Positions 20,617-28,311 of a stretch of DNA of 64,000 bases are shown in pieces. Source of the DNA: CAIYRG01 sp963747255 (lineage in GTDB: Bacteria > Pseudomonadota > Alphaproteobacteria > Micropepsales > Micropepsaceae); assembly GCA_963747255.1 (NCBI GenBank), contig CAVVEG010000005.1, positions 186,001-250,000 on the forward strand. Direction: 5' to 3'. A program made the position numbers and the translations under genes. How positions within the stretch are numbered: the first letter of the stretch is position 1; each line of letters opens with the position of its first letter. The notes below the pieces were generated by a model, which saw only the letters and a program-made list of their open reading frames with translations, ran no database searches and was not told where the DNA came from.

Positions 20617-22171
20617 CGGTGCGACGCTCGAACGACCAGGCCTTGAACGGGTAAGAGATCTCGCCGCCGAGGGTCAGATCCAAGCGGTTCTCGCCTACGC
20701 GCCCGATCGGCTGAGTTGCAAGTACGCGTACCAGATCCTGCTGATGGAGGAGCTTGCCCGCCACGGGGTCGAGACGCTGTTTGTCAAAGCGCCGCAGGGC
20801 GCCACGGCGGAGGATCAGTTGCTCGTACAATTTCAAGGCATGATTGCCGAGTACGAACGAGCGCAAATTCTGGAGCGCTCGCGCCGCGGCAAGCGACATC
20901 GAGCCCAATCGGGCGAGGTGAATGTGTTGAGCGGTGCGCCATACGGATATCGATATATCCGCAAAGCAGACGATGCGCCGGCTTCTTACGCGGTGATTGA
21001 AGCCGAGGCCCGGGTGGTGCAGCAAGTTTATGAGCACTACACCGTCGCGGGCTTGAGCATCGGTGCGATCGCCCGTTGGCTCAACAGCGAAGGCGTCCCG
21101 ACCCGCAAGCAAACGGGCCGCTGGGAGCGCTCAGTCGTGTGGGCGATGCTGCGCAATCCGGCTTATCGCGGCACAGCCGCTTTCGGTAAGACCCGGGCTG
21201 CTGCCCGCATTCGTATCACGCGGGCACTGCGCCGGCGTGGTGGCACCGTCTCGGGCAACAGTATCGGCCACGAGCGTGCGCGCGAGCAGTGGATAGAGAT
21301 CCCGGTGCCCGCGCTGGTGAGCGAGGAGAGCTTCGCGCGAGCTCAGGAACTTCTCCACGAGAACAAAATACGGTCGCGACGCCGCACGATCACGCCAAGT
21401 GTCGTGCAGGGATTGGTCAGCTGCCAGAAGTGCGGTTATGCCTTCTCCCGCACCTCGACTTACACCTCGGCGCGAAAAATCCATTACTACAAATGCATCG
21501 GTTCGGACAGCTGGCGAAAATTGGGCGGTCCGATATGCGATAACAAACGCTTCGTGCGGCAGGATCTGCTCGATCAGATCATCTGGGCCGAGGTTGTACG
21601 ATTGCTTGAGGACCCGACCCTGATCCAGCAGGAACTCGATCGCCGCCTCGCCGCGGCGCGTTCCTCCGATCCGACGAAACAGCGCGAACAAAGCTTGCAA
21701 AGCGAACTGACACGTGTCGGCAAGAGCCTCGAACGGCTTCTCACCGCCTATCAGGAAGGGCTGTTGTCGCTTGAGCAATTGCGCGAACGCATGCCCGCAC
21801 TGCGCCAACGCGAACAAACGCTGCGCGCCGAATTGCAAGCGATCGCTGACCAGGCCAATGATCGCGCCAACTTCTTGCGTCTGGCAGAAACCTTGACGGC
21901 TTTCCTTGCCCGTCTACGAAGCGCGGCCGATACGCTTGATGTTACAGAACGCCAGCGTATCGTGCGCTTGGTGATCAAGGAAATTCTCGTGGGCGATGAC
22001 ACCATCATCATTCGACACTGCATTCCTTTAGCCTCGGGACCTCGGCCAAATGACGGGAGCCCACCGACTCCTGGCCGCATTGAAAGCGCCCCTCGCGACC
22101 AAAGTTACCTTTTGTGTAAGGGGAGTGGTCAGCCCAGTGCTGGCGAATCTGTTTATGCACTACGCGTTTGA
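20465..22171 (+). CDS. Large serine recombinase, one active-site Arg replaced by Cys
   Basis: The 568-aa recombinase starts at ATG with AGGAG 7 nt upstream. It has a resolvase domain (YARVSSEQQ with the nucleophilic Ser at ~11), a recombinase domain (~170-290), a zinc ribbon (CQKCGYAF...YYKC), a coiled coil (~400-460) and a C-terminal Pro/Gly tail. In the usual DRLSRK motif this copy reads DRLSCK: codon TGC at 20717-20719, one C-to-T change from CGC. That Arg corresponds to a catalytic residue in resolvases, so activity is doubtful. The reading frame runs through the right TIR, which encodes SYLLCKGS, and stops in the intron. Confidence 0.88.
   Translation: MTMAAIYARVSSEQQREEHTIASQTAALIEFAASKDLQVPREWVFEDEGYSGATLERPGLERVRDLAAEGQIQAVLAYAPDRLSCKYAYQILLMEELARHGVETLFVKAPQGATAEDQLLVQFQGMIAEYERAQILERSRRGKRHRAQSGEVNVLSGAPYGYRYIRKADDAPASYAVIEAEARVVQQVYEHYTVAGLSIGAIARWLNSEGVPTRKQTGRWERSVVWAMLRNPAYRGTAAFGKTRAAARIRITRALRRRGGTVSGNSIGHERAREQWIEIPVPALVSEESFARAQELLHENKIRSRRRTITPSVVQGLVSCQKCGYAFSRTSTYTSARKIHYYKCIGSDSWRKLGGPICDNKRFVRQDLLDQIIWAEVVRLLEDPTLIQQELDRRLAAARSSDPTKQREQSLQSELTRVGKSLERLLTAYQEGLLSLEQLRERMPALRQREQTLRAELQAIADQANDRANFLRLAETLTAFLARLRSAADTLDVTERQRIVRLVIKEILVGDDTIIIRHCIPLASGPRPNDGSPPTPGRIESAPRDQSYLLCKGSGQPSAGESVYALRV
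22102..22127 (-). repeat. Right terminal inverted repeat, 26 bp
   Basis: Perfect inverse of 19885-19910. It also encodes the last conserved residues of the recombinase. The GT at 22128-22129 repeats the GT that precedes the left repeat. Confidence 0.92.
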
Positions 22172-22790
22172 TGCTTGGATGACGCGGGAGTATCCGGACC
22201 TTCCCTGGTGCCGGTATGCAGATGATGGATTGGTGCACTGCCGAACGGAAGCCGAAGCAATTGCGATGAAAGCAGCGCTGGCAAACCGACTGGCGGAATG
22301 CCAACTAGAAATGCATCCGGAAAAGACCAAGATCGTCTACTGCAAGGACGGGCGACGCAAAAGCAATTATCCGAATACGAAGTTTGACTTCCTCGGATAC
22401 TGCTTCAGGCCAAGGGCAGCCATGCATCGTAATCGTAAACTGTTTACGGGATATGGACCTCAAGTCAGCGCGTCATCCCTAAAAGCCATGCGGCAGAAAA
22501 TCCGGGAGCTAAAGCTACGCAGACGCACACACGTGCGGTTGGCGGACATCGCCAGAGATATCAACCCAATCTTACAGGGTTGGTTGAACTACTATGGCCG
22601 TTACTCCCCAGCAGCACTTCATTCGGTGTGGAGGTACGTCAACGCCACATTGATCGCGTGGGCAATGCGTAAGTACAAGCGCTATGCAGGACGTAAAATA
22701 CAGGCTGGCCAAATGATTGGTTCCATTGCCAAGAAGCGGCGCAGACTGTTTGTTCATTGGCATCAAAGCAGTATTGGCGCGTTTGCCTGA
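22128..22790 (+). pseudogene. ltrA: Group II intron maturase, part 3 of 3
   Basis: C-terminal RT palm with CRYADDGLVHC (catalytic YADD), then MHPEKTKIVYCKDG and FDFLGYCFRPR, then the maturase X domain with DIARDINPILQGWLNYYGRY. All catalytic residues are kept. Joined with the pieces at 13881 and 19727 it gives 416 aa. The stop at 22788-22790 lies 3 nt before ribozyme domain V. Confidence 0.9.
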
Positions 22791-22793
22791 TGG

Positions 22794-22827
22794 GAGCGGT
22801 GTGAGTCGAGAGACTCATGCACCGTTC
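22794..22827 (+). ncRNA. Group II intron domain V
   Basis: The 34-nt hairpin starts GAGCGGTG and ends CACCGTTC, with an inner stem GAGTC/GACTC closed by a GAGA tetraloop and a two-base bulge. It contains the AGC catalytic triad at 22795-22797. Domain VI follows as a GGCCG...CGGCC stem to about 22860. Confidence 0.9.
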
Positions 22828-22867
22828 TGCGAGAGGCCGGAGGTGCAATCCCTTCGGCCTACTCCCC

Positions 22868-23818
22868 TCGACGTGCCGGGCGGATAGTGATGGACGTGGA
22901 GCACGAGGCCCGTCTCGTCGGCGAGCTTTTGCAACTCGACCTTCCACAGCCGGACCCGCGTTCCATTCGAGCCGCCGCCATCGGCCGTGATCGTCAACTC
23001 GCTGGCTTTTGGGTAGCGCTCTTGCCCCATCGCGTCGAGCCAGCGGCGGATGGCGTTGACGGCAAAGCTGGCGGTGTCGTGATCGGTGCCGACGCTGACC
23101 CAGCCGGCATTGTCGCCGATGTCATAGACGCCGTAGGGCACGGCGCGACCGAGCTGCTTGATCTGAAGTCGTGCACCTTCACTGGCTCGCGGTTCGCCTT
23201 TGGGCGACCATTCCCGGCCATCGTTCTTGAAATTGCCAACCAATTCCTTCTTCTTGGTATCGACCGAGATGACGGGTTCGCCGCCAGCCAGGGCGGCCAT
23301 CACCTGCTCGTTGATGTGCAGAACTGCGCATCGCGATCGGGATGATTCGCGCCCTCTCGGGTCTTGCGGTTGGCCTGCAGACTATAGCCAAGCGACGGCA
23401 ACAGTCTCTTCACGCTGCTGGCGCTGATCCGGTGGCCCTGTTTCTGCAACGCGTCCGCCAGGTTGTCGCGGCTCTTCGACATCCACAACAGCGGCCGCAT
23501 GGGATCGCCGCGCGTGGCCGGCTCGACGAGGCTGCGCAGATCGCGATCAGCGTCGCGTCCTGGCTCGAAAGATGCCGCCGGCCTCCACCCTTGCGGCGCA
23601 CCCGGCCTTTCGGCAGGGGTCGGCGCGAGGTCGTTCCGTCCCCGGCCGATGGTCGAGCGCGCGAGCCCCGTGATCTCAGAGACCGCCTCCAGACCGCCCC
23701 AGCCTGCCGCGCGGACCTCCCCGGCTGCAAACACCCGCCGTCCGCGCTCGTCGAGTTTCGAGCCGACGGACGCCCATCTTTGCCGAATCGCTTGCCTGTT
23801 GATCATGCCGGCCAACAT
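22868..23818 (-). pseudogene. ISAzo13 family transposase, N-terminal and central part
   Basis: Reverse-strand frames carry QRWASVGSKLDERGRR and ITGLARSTIGRG near the N-terminus, then VISVDTKKKELVGNFKN, VPYGVYDIGDNAGWVSVG, ITADGGGSNG and VHHYPPGTS. One base is lost near 23300 at DAQF/LHINEQ. The gene is cut after GTS by the group II intron and ends at 13043. The IS itself probably ran from about 13023 to about 23917; weak inverted similarity around CGTCA is visible at both ends. Confidence 0.8.
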
Positions 23819-23920
23819 ACTGTCGCAGCGCCATCTCAGGAATCCCGCCGCCCCGAGTTACATCACCACATGGGCCGTCCAGCCCCAATCCGATTCACTT
23901 GTTGTGACGGCTGTCCTTAA

Positions 23921-24854
23921 GAGTCTGTCCGGAAACATCATACTGGATTGCAAAGTTTTCGCAGCATGAGGCGGATTGATGCGAGGCGCATGAATGCCAG
24001 CGCCTTGCGATTGAGGTTCTCCCAATCCTTGGCCAAGCCTTCTGCATCGGTTGAGCCACGCGATGGTACGTTCAACGATCCATCGTTTGGGCAGCACGAC
24101 GAAGGCGTGCAGTTCATTGCGCTTGACGATTTCGATGACCCAGCTTTCCGCTCGCAGCGGCTGCCATCGCGGCGCGCGGTCCCTGATAGCCCGCATCGGC
24201 AAAGATCGCAGAATGAACGGAAACAAGGCACGCGTGCGTTTGTCGAGGACGAGCGCGACACCGTCGCGATCCTGGATGCCGGCGGAATGAACGACAGCGC
24301 TCAACAGCAGACCGAGCGTATCTACGAGAAGGTGGCGCTTCTTGCCCTTGATCTTCTTTCCCGCATCGTAGCCATGCGGATCGATGTACGGCCCCCTTTT
24401 TCGGCGCTTTTCACGCTTTGGCTGTCGATGATCGCGGCGCTGGGGCTCGCTTCTCGCTCTTCTCGCTCTCTGCATTCCACATAGAGCGCGTGATGGATGC
24501 GTTCCAGCGTGCCGTCCCAACTCCAGAGATCAAGATAGTCAAACAACGTGCTGCGTGGCGGGAGGTCTTTCGGGATCGCCCGCCACTGGCAGCCCGTGCT
24601 CAAGACATACATGATGCCGTTCATCACATCGCGCACATTGACATGACGCTTGTTGCCTCCGCGCTTGGCCGGTGGAATCAGCGGCGCAACAAGTGCCCAT
24701 TCCTCATCCGTCAGATCGCTCGGGTAACGCAGTCGGCTGCGGTCGTATCGCTTGCGGTTTTTTGCCGTCCACATTGGTGACCATCCTCGAATCAGGGCCA
24801 CCTCTCTTGAATCACAAACAATTTATCCAATTCAATATGTTCCGGGACAGGCAC
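23921..24854 (-). mobile_element. IS5-family insertion sequence (IS1031-like)
   Basis: The 934-bp element has imperfect ends (GAGTCTGTCCGGAAACAT at the left; GTGCCTGTCCCGGAACAT inward from the right) and a TAA target duplication at 23918-23920 and 24855-24857. A three-base TNA duplication fits the IS1031 group. The right TAA lies in the rsmD stop codon. The last base of the IS changes TAA to TAG, so rsmD still ends correctly. Confidence 0.88.
23938..24774 (-). pseudogene. IS5 family transposase, frameshifted
   Basis: The start MWTAKNRKRYDRS and the segments DLTDEEWALVAPLIPPAKRG, YVLSTGCQWRAIPKDLPPR, AAIIDSQSVK, IDPHGYDAGKKIKGKKRH and LPKRWIVERTIAWLNRCRR are all recognisable but fall in three frames. 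Breaks occur near 24380 in a G run after SAEKGG and around FADAGYQG, with a further frame change after NRCRR. The transposase is inactive. Confidence 0.85.
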
Positions 24855-25429
24855 TAAGTTTGATTGGACTGACGTCTGATCAGCGAGACGGCCGTGTCGC
24901 CATAGACACGCCGATCGATCAATGCATAGCCACGGGCCGGTTCGATCGACTCGCTCTCATTGGTTTCCGCGGCGACAACCGCCTTCGGCAGCAGCCAGCC
25001 GCCCTCGATGAGGGCATCGAGGGCCGGCACAATCAGTCCCCTGCCATAGGGCGGGTCAAGAAATGCAAGCCCAAACGGCGATAATGTATCAAGCCGCCCC
25101 AGCTCAGCCGCATTTCGTCGCCAGATTTTGGTTACACCGGTCAGTCCAAGCGCCTCGACATTGCGCCGGAGAAGGGCCCGGCTCCCGGCGGAATCGTCGA
25201 TGAAGAGGCAATAACTTGCGCCGCGCGAAATCGCCTCGAGGCCCAGTGCTCCGGTTCCGGCGAAGAGGTCGAGCACACGGGTCGTTTCAAGCGAGAAATC
25301 CGCGAGCGCAGGGTGATGTTCCAGAAGATTGAATAGCGCCTGCCGCACCTTGTCCGAAGTCGGCCGTACATGGTCATCCTGCGGCCCAACCAGGACCCGA
25401 CCCCTCAGTCTGCCGCCCGTGATGCGCAT
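24854..25429 (-). CDS. rsmD: 16S rRNA (guanine(966)-N2)-methyltransferase RsmD
   Basis: The 191-aa Rossmann methyltransferase starts MRITGGRLRGR. It has the SAM-binding VLDLFAGTGALGLEAISRG and the catalytic FLDPPYG motif. It methylates G966 in the small subunit during ribosome assembly. The stop codon coincides with the IS5 target site, so the last base of TAG comes from the IS. It is convergent with mutL across the island and divergent from the DsbD gene. Confidence 0.93.
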   Translation of the reverse strand: MRITGGRLRGRVLVGPQDDHVRPTSDKVRQALFNLLEHHPALADFSLETTRVLDLFAGTGALGLEAISRGASYCLFIDDSAGSRALLRRNVEALGLTGVTKIWRRNAAELGRLDTLSPFGLAFLDPPYGRGLIVPALDALIEGGWLLPKAVVAAETNESESIEPARGYALIDRRVYGDTAVSLIRRQSNQT

Positions 25430-25568
25430 CCGCTACCCCCATCTCCGATTTGGCAGTAGGGCGGCGCAAAGCGCAACCGCACGAGGCACCTGCGTCATCG
25501 TTCTCACGTGATTGCGAGGCTCACGCCTTAACCTTTTTCGCAATGATCACCCGGAGTATAGATAGACC

Positions 25569-27680
25569 ATGACCCGGTTCGTCCTCGCTCTCCTTGGCCT
25601 CATTTTCGCGGCGGTTCCTGCCGTGGCACAAACGGGCGGGGTTCCGGATGACAGGGCGAAAGTCGAAGCCTCCCTCATCGTGGAGCGCGATGGCGTTGTG
25701 CCGGGCGGCACGATCACGATCGCACTGAAGGAAGCGATCCGGAAGAACTGGCATACTTATTGGGTCAATCCGGGCGATTCCGGCGCCCCAACGACGGTGA
25801 ACTGGCATATGCCGCCCGGCTGGACGGCCGGGGCTCTGCAATGGCCTTATCCAAAGCGCCTGCCGGTCGGCCCACTGATGAATTTCGGTTATGAGGGCGA
25901 AGTCGCGCTGTTGAGCGACGTCATTGCGCCGCAGAATGCACAGCCGGGAAGCACCGCCGAAATTTCCGCCGATGTGACCTGGCTGGTGTGTAACGACGTG
26001 TGCATTCCGGAAAATACCCACCTGGCGCTTCGCCTGCCGGTAATCGCAGTGACGCCCCCGGTGGATTCAACGGCCGCTCCTCTGTTCAGCCTCACGCGCG
26101 CGCATCTGCCCCAGAAATCGTCCTGGGCTGCCCGCTACGATGTCGCGGCCAAACGCTTTGCGCTGCTGCTGGAAAATCCGGCATTGGTGCAGGATCCACC
26201 GAGCGGCGTGGACTTTTATCCATACGCAGATGGAATTGTCGAAGCGGCCGCACCACAGCGCGAGGAAGGCAGCAGTGCCGGCCTCGTTTTGGAGTCAGCT
26301 CCCGGCTACAAGCTTGCATCTCCCGAAAAGCGGAAATCGATACGCGATGTGGCCGGCCTGCTGGTGCTGACAAGCGCCCGCGGCGAGGTCACTGCGCTGG
26401 ACATCAGCGCCACGCCCGGCGTTGTTCCTACCGCGATGCCCATTGGCCAGGAAGCGGTGTTACCGTTGGCCCTTGCCATTCTGTTCGCCTTCGCCGGCGG
26501 TTTGATCCTCAATCTCATGCCTTGTGTTTTTCCGGTTCTGTCGATGAAAGCGCTGGCTTTGGCGGCGAAGCGGGAAAACACGCATGCTGCGCAGGCGTCG
26601 GGTCTGGCCTATGCCGCCGGTGCGGTGTTGAGTTTCATCGCGCTCGCGGCTGTGCTGCTGGCTTTGCGTTCGGCCGGCGTTGCGATCGGCTGGGGATTTC
26701 AGCTGCAGCAACCGTTGTTTGTTGCGGTTCTGGCCCTTCTGATGTTTGCCATCGGACTGAACCTCTCCGGTGTCTATGAAATCGGAATTCCTGCCAATTT
26801 CGGCGCTGGTCTGGCAGGCAGATCCGGTCATGCGGGGAGTTTCTTCACCGGCGTTCTGGCGGTACTGGTTGCCACGCCGTGTACCGCCCCCTTCATGGGC
26901 GCGGCGACCGGTTATGCGCTGACAGCGGATTCGTCTCTTGCGCTCGCTGTGTTTGCGGCGCTGGGGCTTGGTTTCGCGGCGCCTTTCCTGGCTCTGTCAT
27001 TTGCGCCTGGTTTGTTGCGCGCTCTCCCGCGCCCGGGCCCGTGGATGAGCCTATTTCGGCAGCTTCTCGCCTTTCCAATGTACGGGGCCGCGGTTTGGCT
27101 GATCTGGGTCCTAAGCCTGCAAGCCGGATCGTCGGGCGTTCTGGCAGCGCTTGCGGCCGCGACGATGCTGGCCTTTGCACTGTGGACAATTGGCGTTGGC
27201 GCGAGCGGCGGCGTGGTGCGGTGGCTACGCTCCGCAGCTGCTGTCGTCGCATTGACCGGCGCCGGAGTACTCGTTGCGCAAACTGCAGGGGGGACGCTCC
27301 CGGAACATCAGGGCACCGCGCCGGCGGGACAATCGATCAATTACGAGCCGTTCAGCGCCGAAAAACTCGCGGCTTTGCAGCAATCGGGCCGGCCCGTTTT
27401 TGTCAACGCCACTGCGGCCTGGTGCATCACCTGCCTCGTCAACGAAAAGCTGGCGCTGTCCGGAGGGCCGGTGGCACGTGCCTTTGCCGGGCACAATGTG
27501 GCAGCCCTCAGGGCCGACTGGACAAATCAGGATTCGGCCATAACGGCACTGTTGGCGCGGCACGGCCGCTCGGGCGTGCCGCTTTATCTCTATTTTCCGC
27601 CGCACGCCGCGAGCCCGGTTGTGCTGCCGCAGCTTCTGACCGAGAGCACGGTTATTTCGGCCGTGGAGAAGGGCGGCTAA
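25569..27680 (+). CDS. DsbD/ScsB-type thiol:disulfide interchange protein
   Basis: The 703-aa inner-membrane protein has a signal peptide (1-21), a periplasmic N-domain with WLVCNDVCIPE (aa ~137), a membrane core of about eight helices (aa ~290-590) with the two Cys-containing segments NLMPCVFPV and ATPCTAPFMG, and a C-terminal thioredoxin domain with WCITC (~617). It passes electrons from cytoplasmic thioredoxin to periplasmic acceptors. The N-domain is the ScsB-like type. There is no thioredoxin partner gene next to it. Confidence 0.9.
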   Translation: MTRFVLALLGLIFAAVPAVAQTGGVPDDRAKVEASLIVERDGVVPGGTITIALKEAIRKNWHTYWVNPGDSGAPTTVNWHMPPGWTAGALQWPYPKRLPVGPLMNFGYEGEVALLSDVIAPQNAQPGSTAEISADVTWLVCNDVCIPENTHLALRLPVIAVTPPVDSTAAPLFSLTRAHLPQKSSWAARYDVAAKRFALLLENPALVQDPPSGVDFYPYADGIVEAAAPQREEGSSAGLVLESAPGYKLASPEKRKSIRDVAGLLVLTSARGEVTALDISATPGVVPTAMPIGQEAVLPLALAILFAFAGGLILNLMPCVFPVLSMKALALAAKRENTHAAQASGLAYAAGAVLSFIALAAVLLALRSAGVAIGWGFQLQQPLFVAVLALLMFAIGLNLSGVYEIGIPANFGAGLAGRSGHAGSFFTGVLAVLVATPCTAPFMGAATGYALTADSSLALAVFAALGLGFAAPFLALSFAPGLLRALPRPGPWMSLFRQLLAFPMYGAAVWLIWVLSLQAGSSGVLAALAAATMLAFALWTIGVGASGGVVRWLRSAAAVVALTGAGVLVAQTAGGTLPEHQGTAPAGQSINYEPFSAEKLAALQQSGRPVFVNATAAWCITCLVNEKLALSGGPVARAFAGHNVAALRADWTNQDSAITALLARHGRSGVPLYLYFPPHAASPVVLPQLLTESTVISAVEKGG

Positions 27681-27732
27681 GCCCTTTCTCGCCGAAGTCG
27701 TCTCTCATTCCGGTCCATGGAAGTTGAAATTC

Positions 27733-27900
27733 TCAATGTGCCAGCAGATGCGGCCAGAGGCCCGATACGCCGATCAGGATCAGGTAGATGGCGACGAGGA
27801 AACTGAGAAAGCGCGGGACCAGGAGGATGAGGATCCCGATAATCAGCGCAATCAATGGCTGAATCGCAAGGATATCGACATTGAAAATTTGAGCAGCCAT
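27733..27900 (-). CDS. DUF3096 family membrane mini-protein
   Basis: The 55-aa protein starts MAAQIFNVDILAIQPLIALI and continues with two hydrophobic helices (IIGILILLVPRF and VAIYLILIGVSGLW). GGAGAAGG lies just upstream of the ATG at 27900. Size and pattern match the DUF3096 mini-proteins. Function is unknown. It is convergent with the DsbD gene, 52 bp from it. Confidence 0.85.
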   Translation of the reverse strand: MAAQIFNVDILAIQPLIALIIGILILLVPRFLSFLVAIYLILIGVSGLWPHLLAH

Positions 27901-28311
27901 GGCCTTCTCCCGATGGGTGGCAATGAAAAGACTTCATGCGGTAGGAAGTCCGGACGTGCCGGCAAGGCCGCATAACGAGTCAAAAGACGCCGACAGGCAG
28001 CAGGAGTTGCCCCATCCGTCTTTTTCCTTGCGCGCATTCCCCGCCACATGCGCGCATCATACTCCGAAAGCGCCGTAAATTTGCCGCGAAACTGGCGCAG
28101 GAAATGCGGCGTTACGGTTGCCGGGGCAGAGGTTCGAATTTTCGCATAGATGATTGGCTGGGACGTCCGTTGAGCAATCGCGGACGTGGCGGGACGACGG
28201 TCGTCTCTTGCGTCAATTATTCAGGATGACGGAACTTTGCCAATTCGCGATCCGTTTAGCAGCCGTTCATGACGCCGCTGCTAAGTTCGGCAACAACAAG
28301 GGGTGTAAACG
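27901..28311. other. Intergenic region before the PBP gene
   Basis: 411 bp between divergent genes. I see no convincing gene. It should hold the promoters for the DUF3096 gene (leftward) and the penicillin-binding protein (rightward), but no element stands out. AAGGGG at about 28299 may be the PBP ribosome-binding site. Confidence 0.5.

Larger units (their letters stand above)
19885..22127 (+). mobile_element. Serine-recombinase element with 26-bp terminal inverted repeats
   Basis: The 2243-bp element is bounded by perfect 26-bp inverted repeats (19885-19910 and 22102-22127), each starting CACTCCCCTTACACAAAAGG inward. It is flanked by a duplicated GT (19883-19884, 22128-22129). Removal restores the maturase codon order GAVVSPVLANL. 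It carries a small DNA-binding protein gene, a possible small overlapping gene and a large serine recombinase. Perfect TIRs are unusual for serine-recombinase elements. Confidence 0.85.
13329..22867 (+). mobile_element. Group II intron, split by two serine-recombinase elements
   Basis: The 5' end is placed at GTGTG (13329) and the 3' end at about 22867, because joining the flanks restores the ISAzo13 transposase reading through GTSKWNK. Domain V is present at 22794-22827. Without the two inserted elements the intron is 1880 bp, normal for a bacterial ORF-containing intron. It lies antisense to the transposase gene it interrupts, so it could not splice from that transcript. The stretch 13329-13880 should form ribozyme domains I-III; I see no gene in it. 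The last bases do not match the usual AY 3' end, so that boundary may be off by a few bases. Confidence 0.8.
11967..24857. mobile_element. Composite island of nested mobile elements between mutL and rsmD
   Basis: No host gene lies between the convergent stop codons of mutL (11967) and rsmD (24856). The interval holds an IS630 element, an ISAzo13-type element split by a group II intron, two serine-recombinase elements inside that intron, an IS21 element inside one of those, and an IS5 element at the far edge. The nesting gives a relative order of arrival: ISAzo13, then intron, then recombinase elements, then IS21. There are no cargo genes such as resistance, defence or metabolic functions. Confidence 0.9.

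Noticed and set aside
11967..24857. Island considered as a defence or cargo-bearing element
   Set aside because: Every coding stretch is a transposase, recombinase, maturase or their accessory gene; no cargo is present.
27724..27975. 83-codon forward frame after the DsbD gene
   Set aside because: The composition is highly charged with no motif, and the opposite strand carries the DUF3096 gene with a ribosome-binding site.
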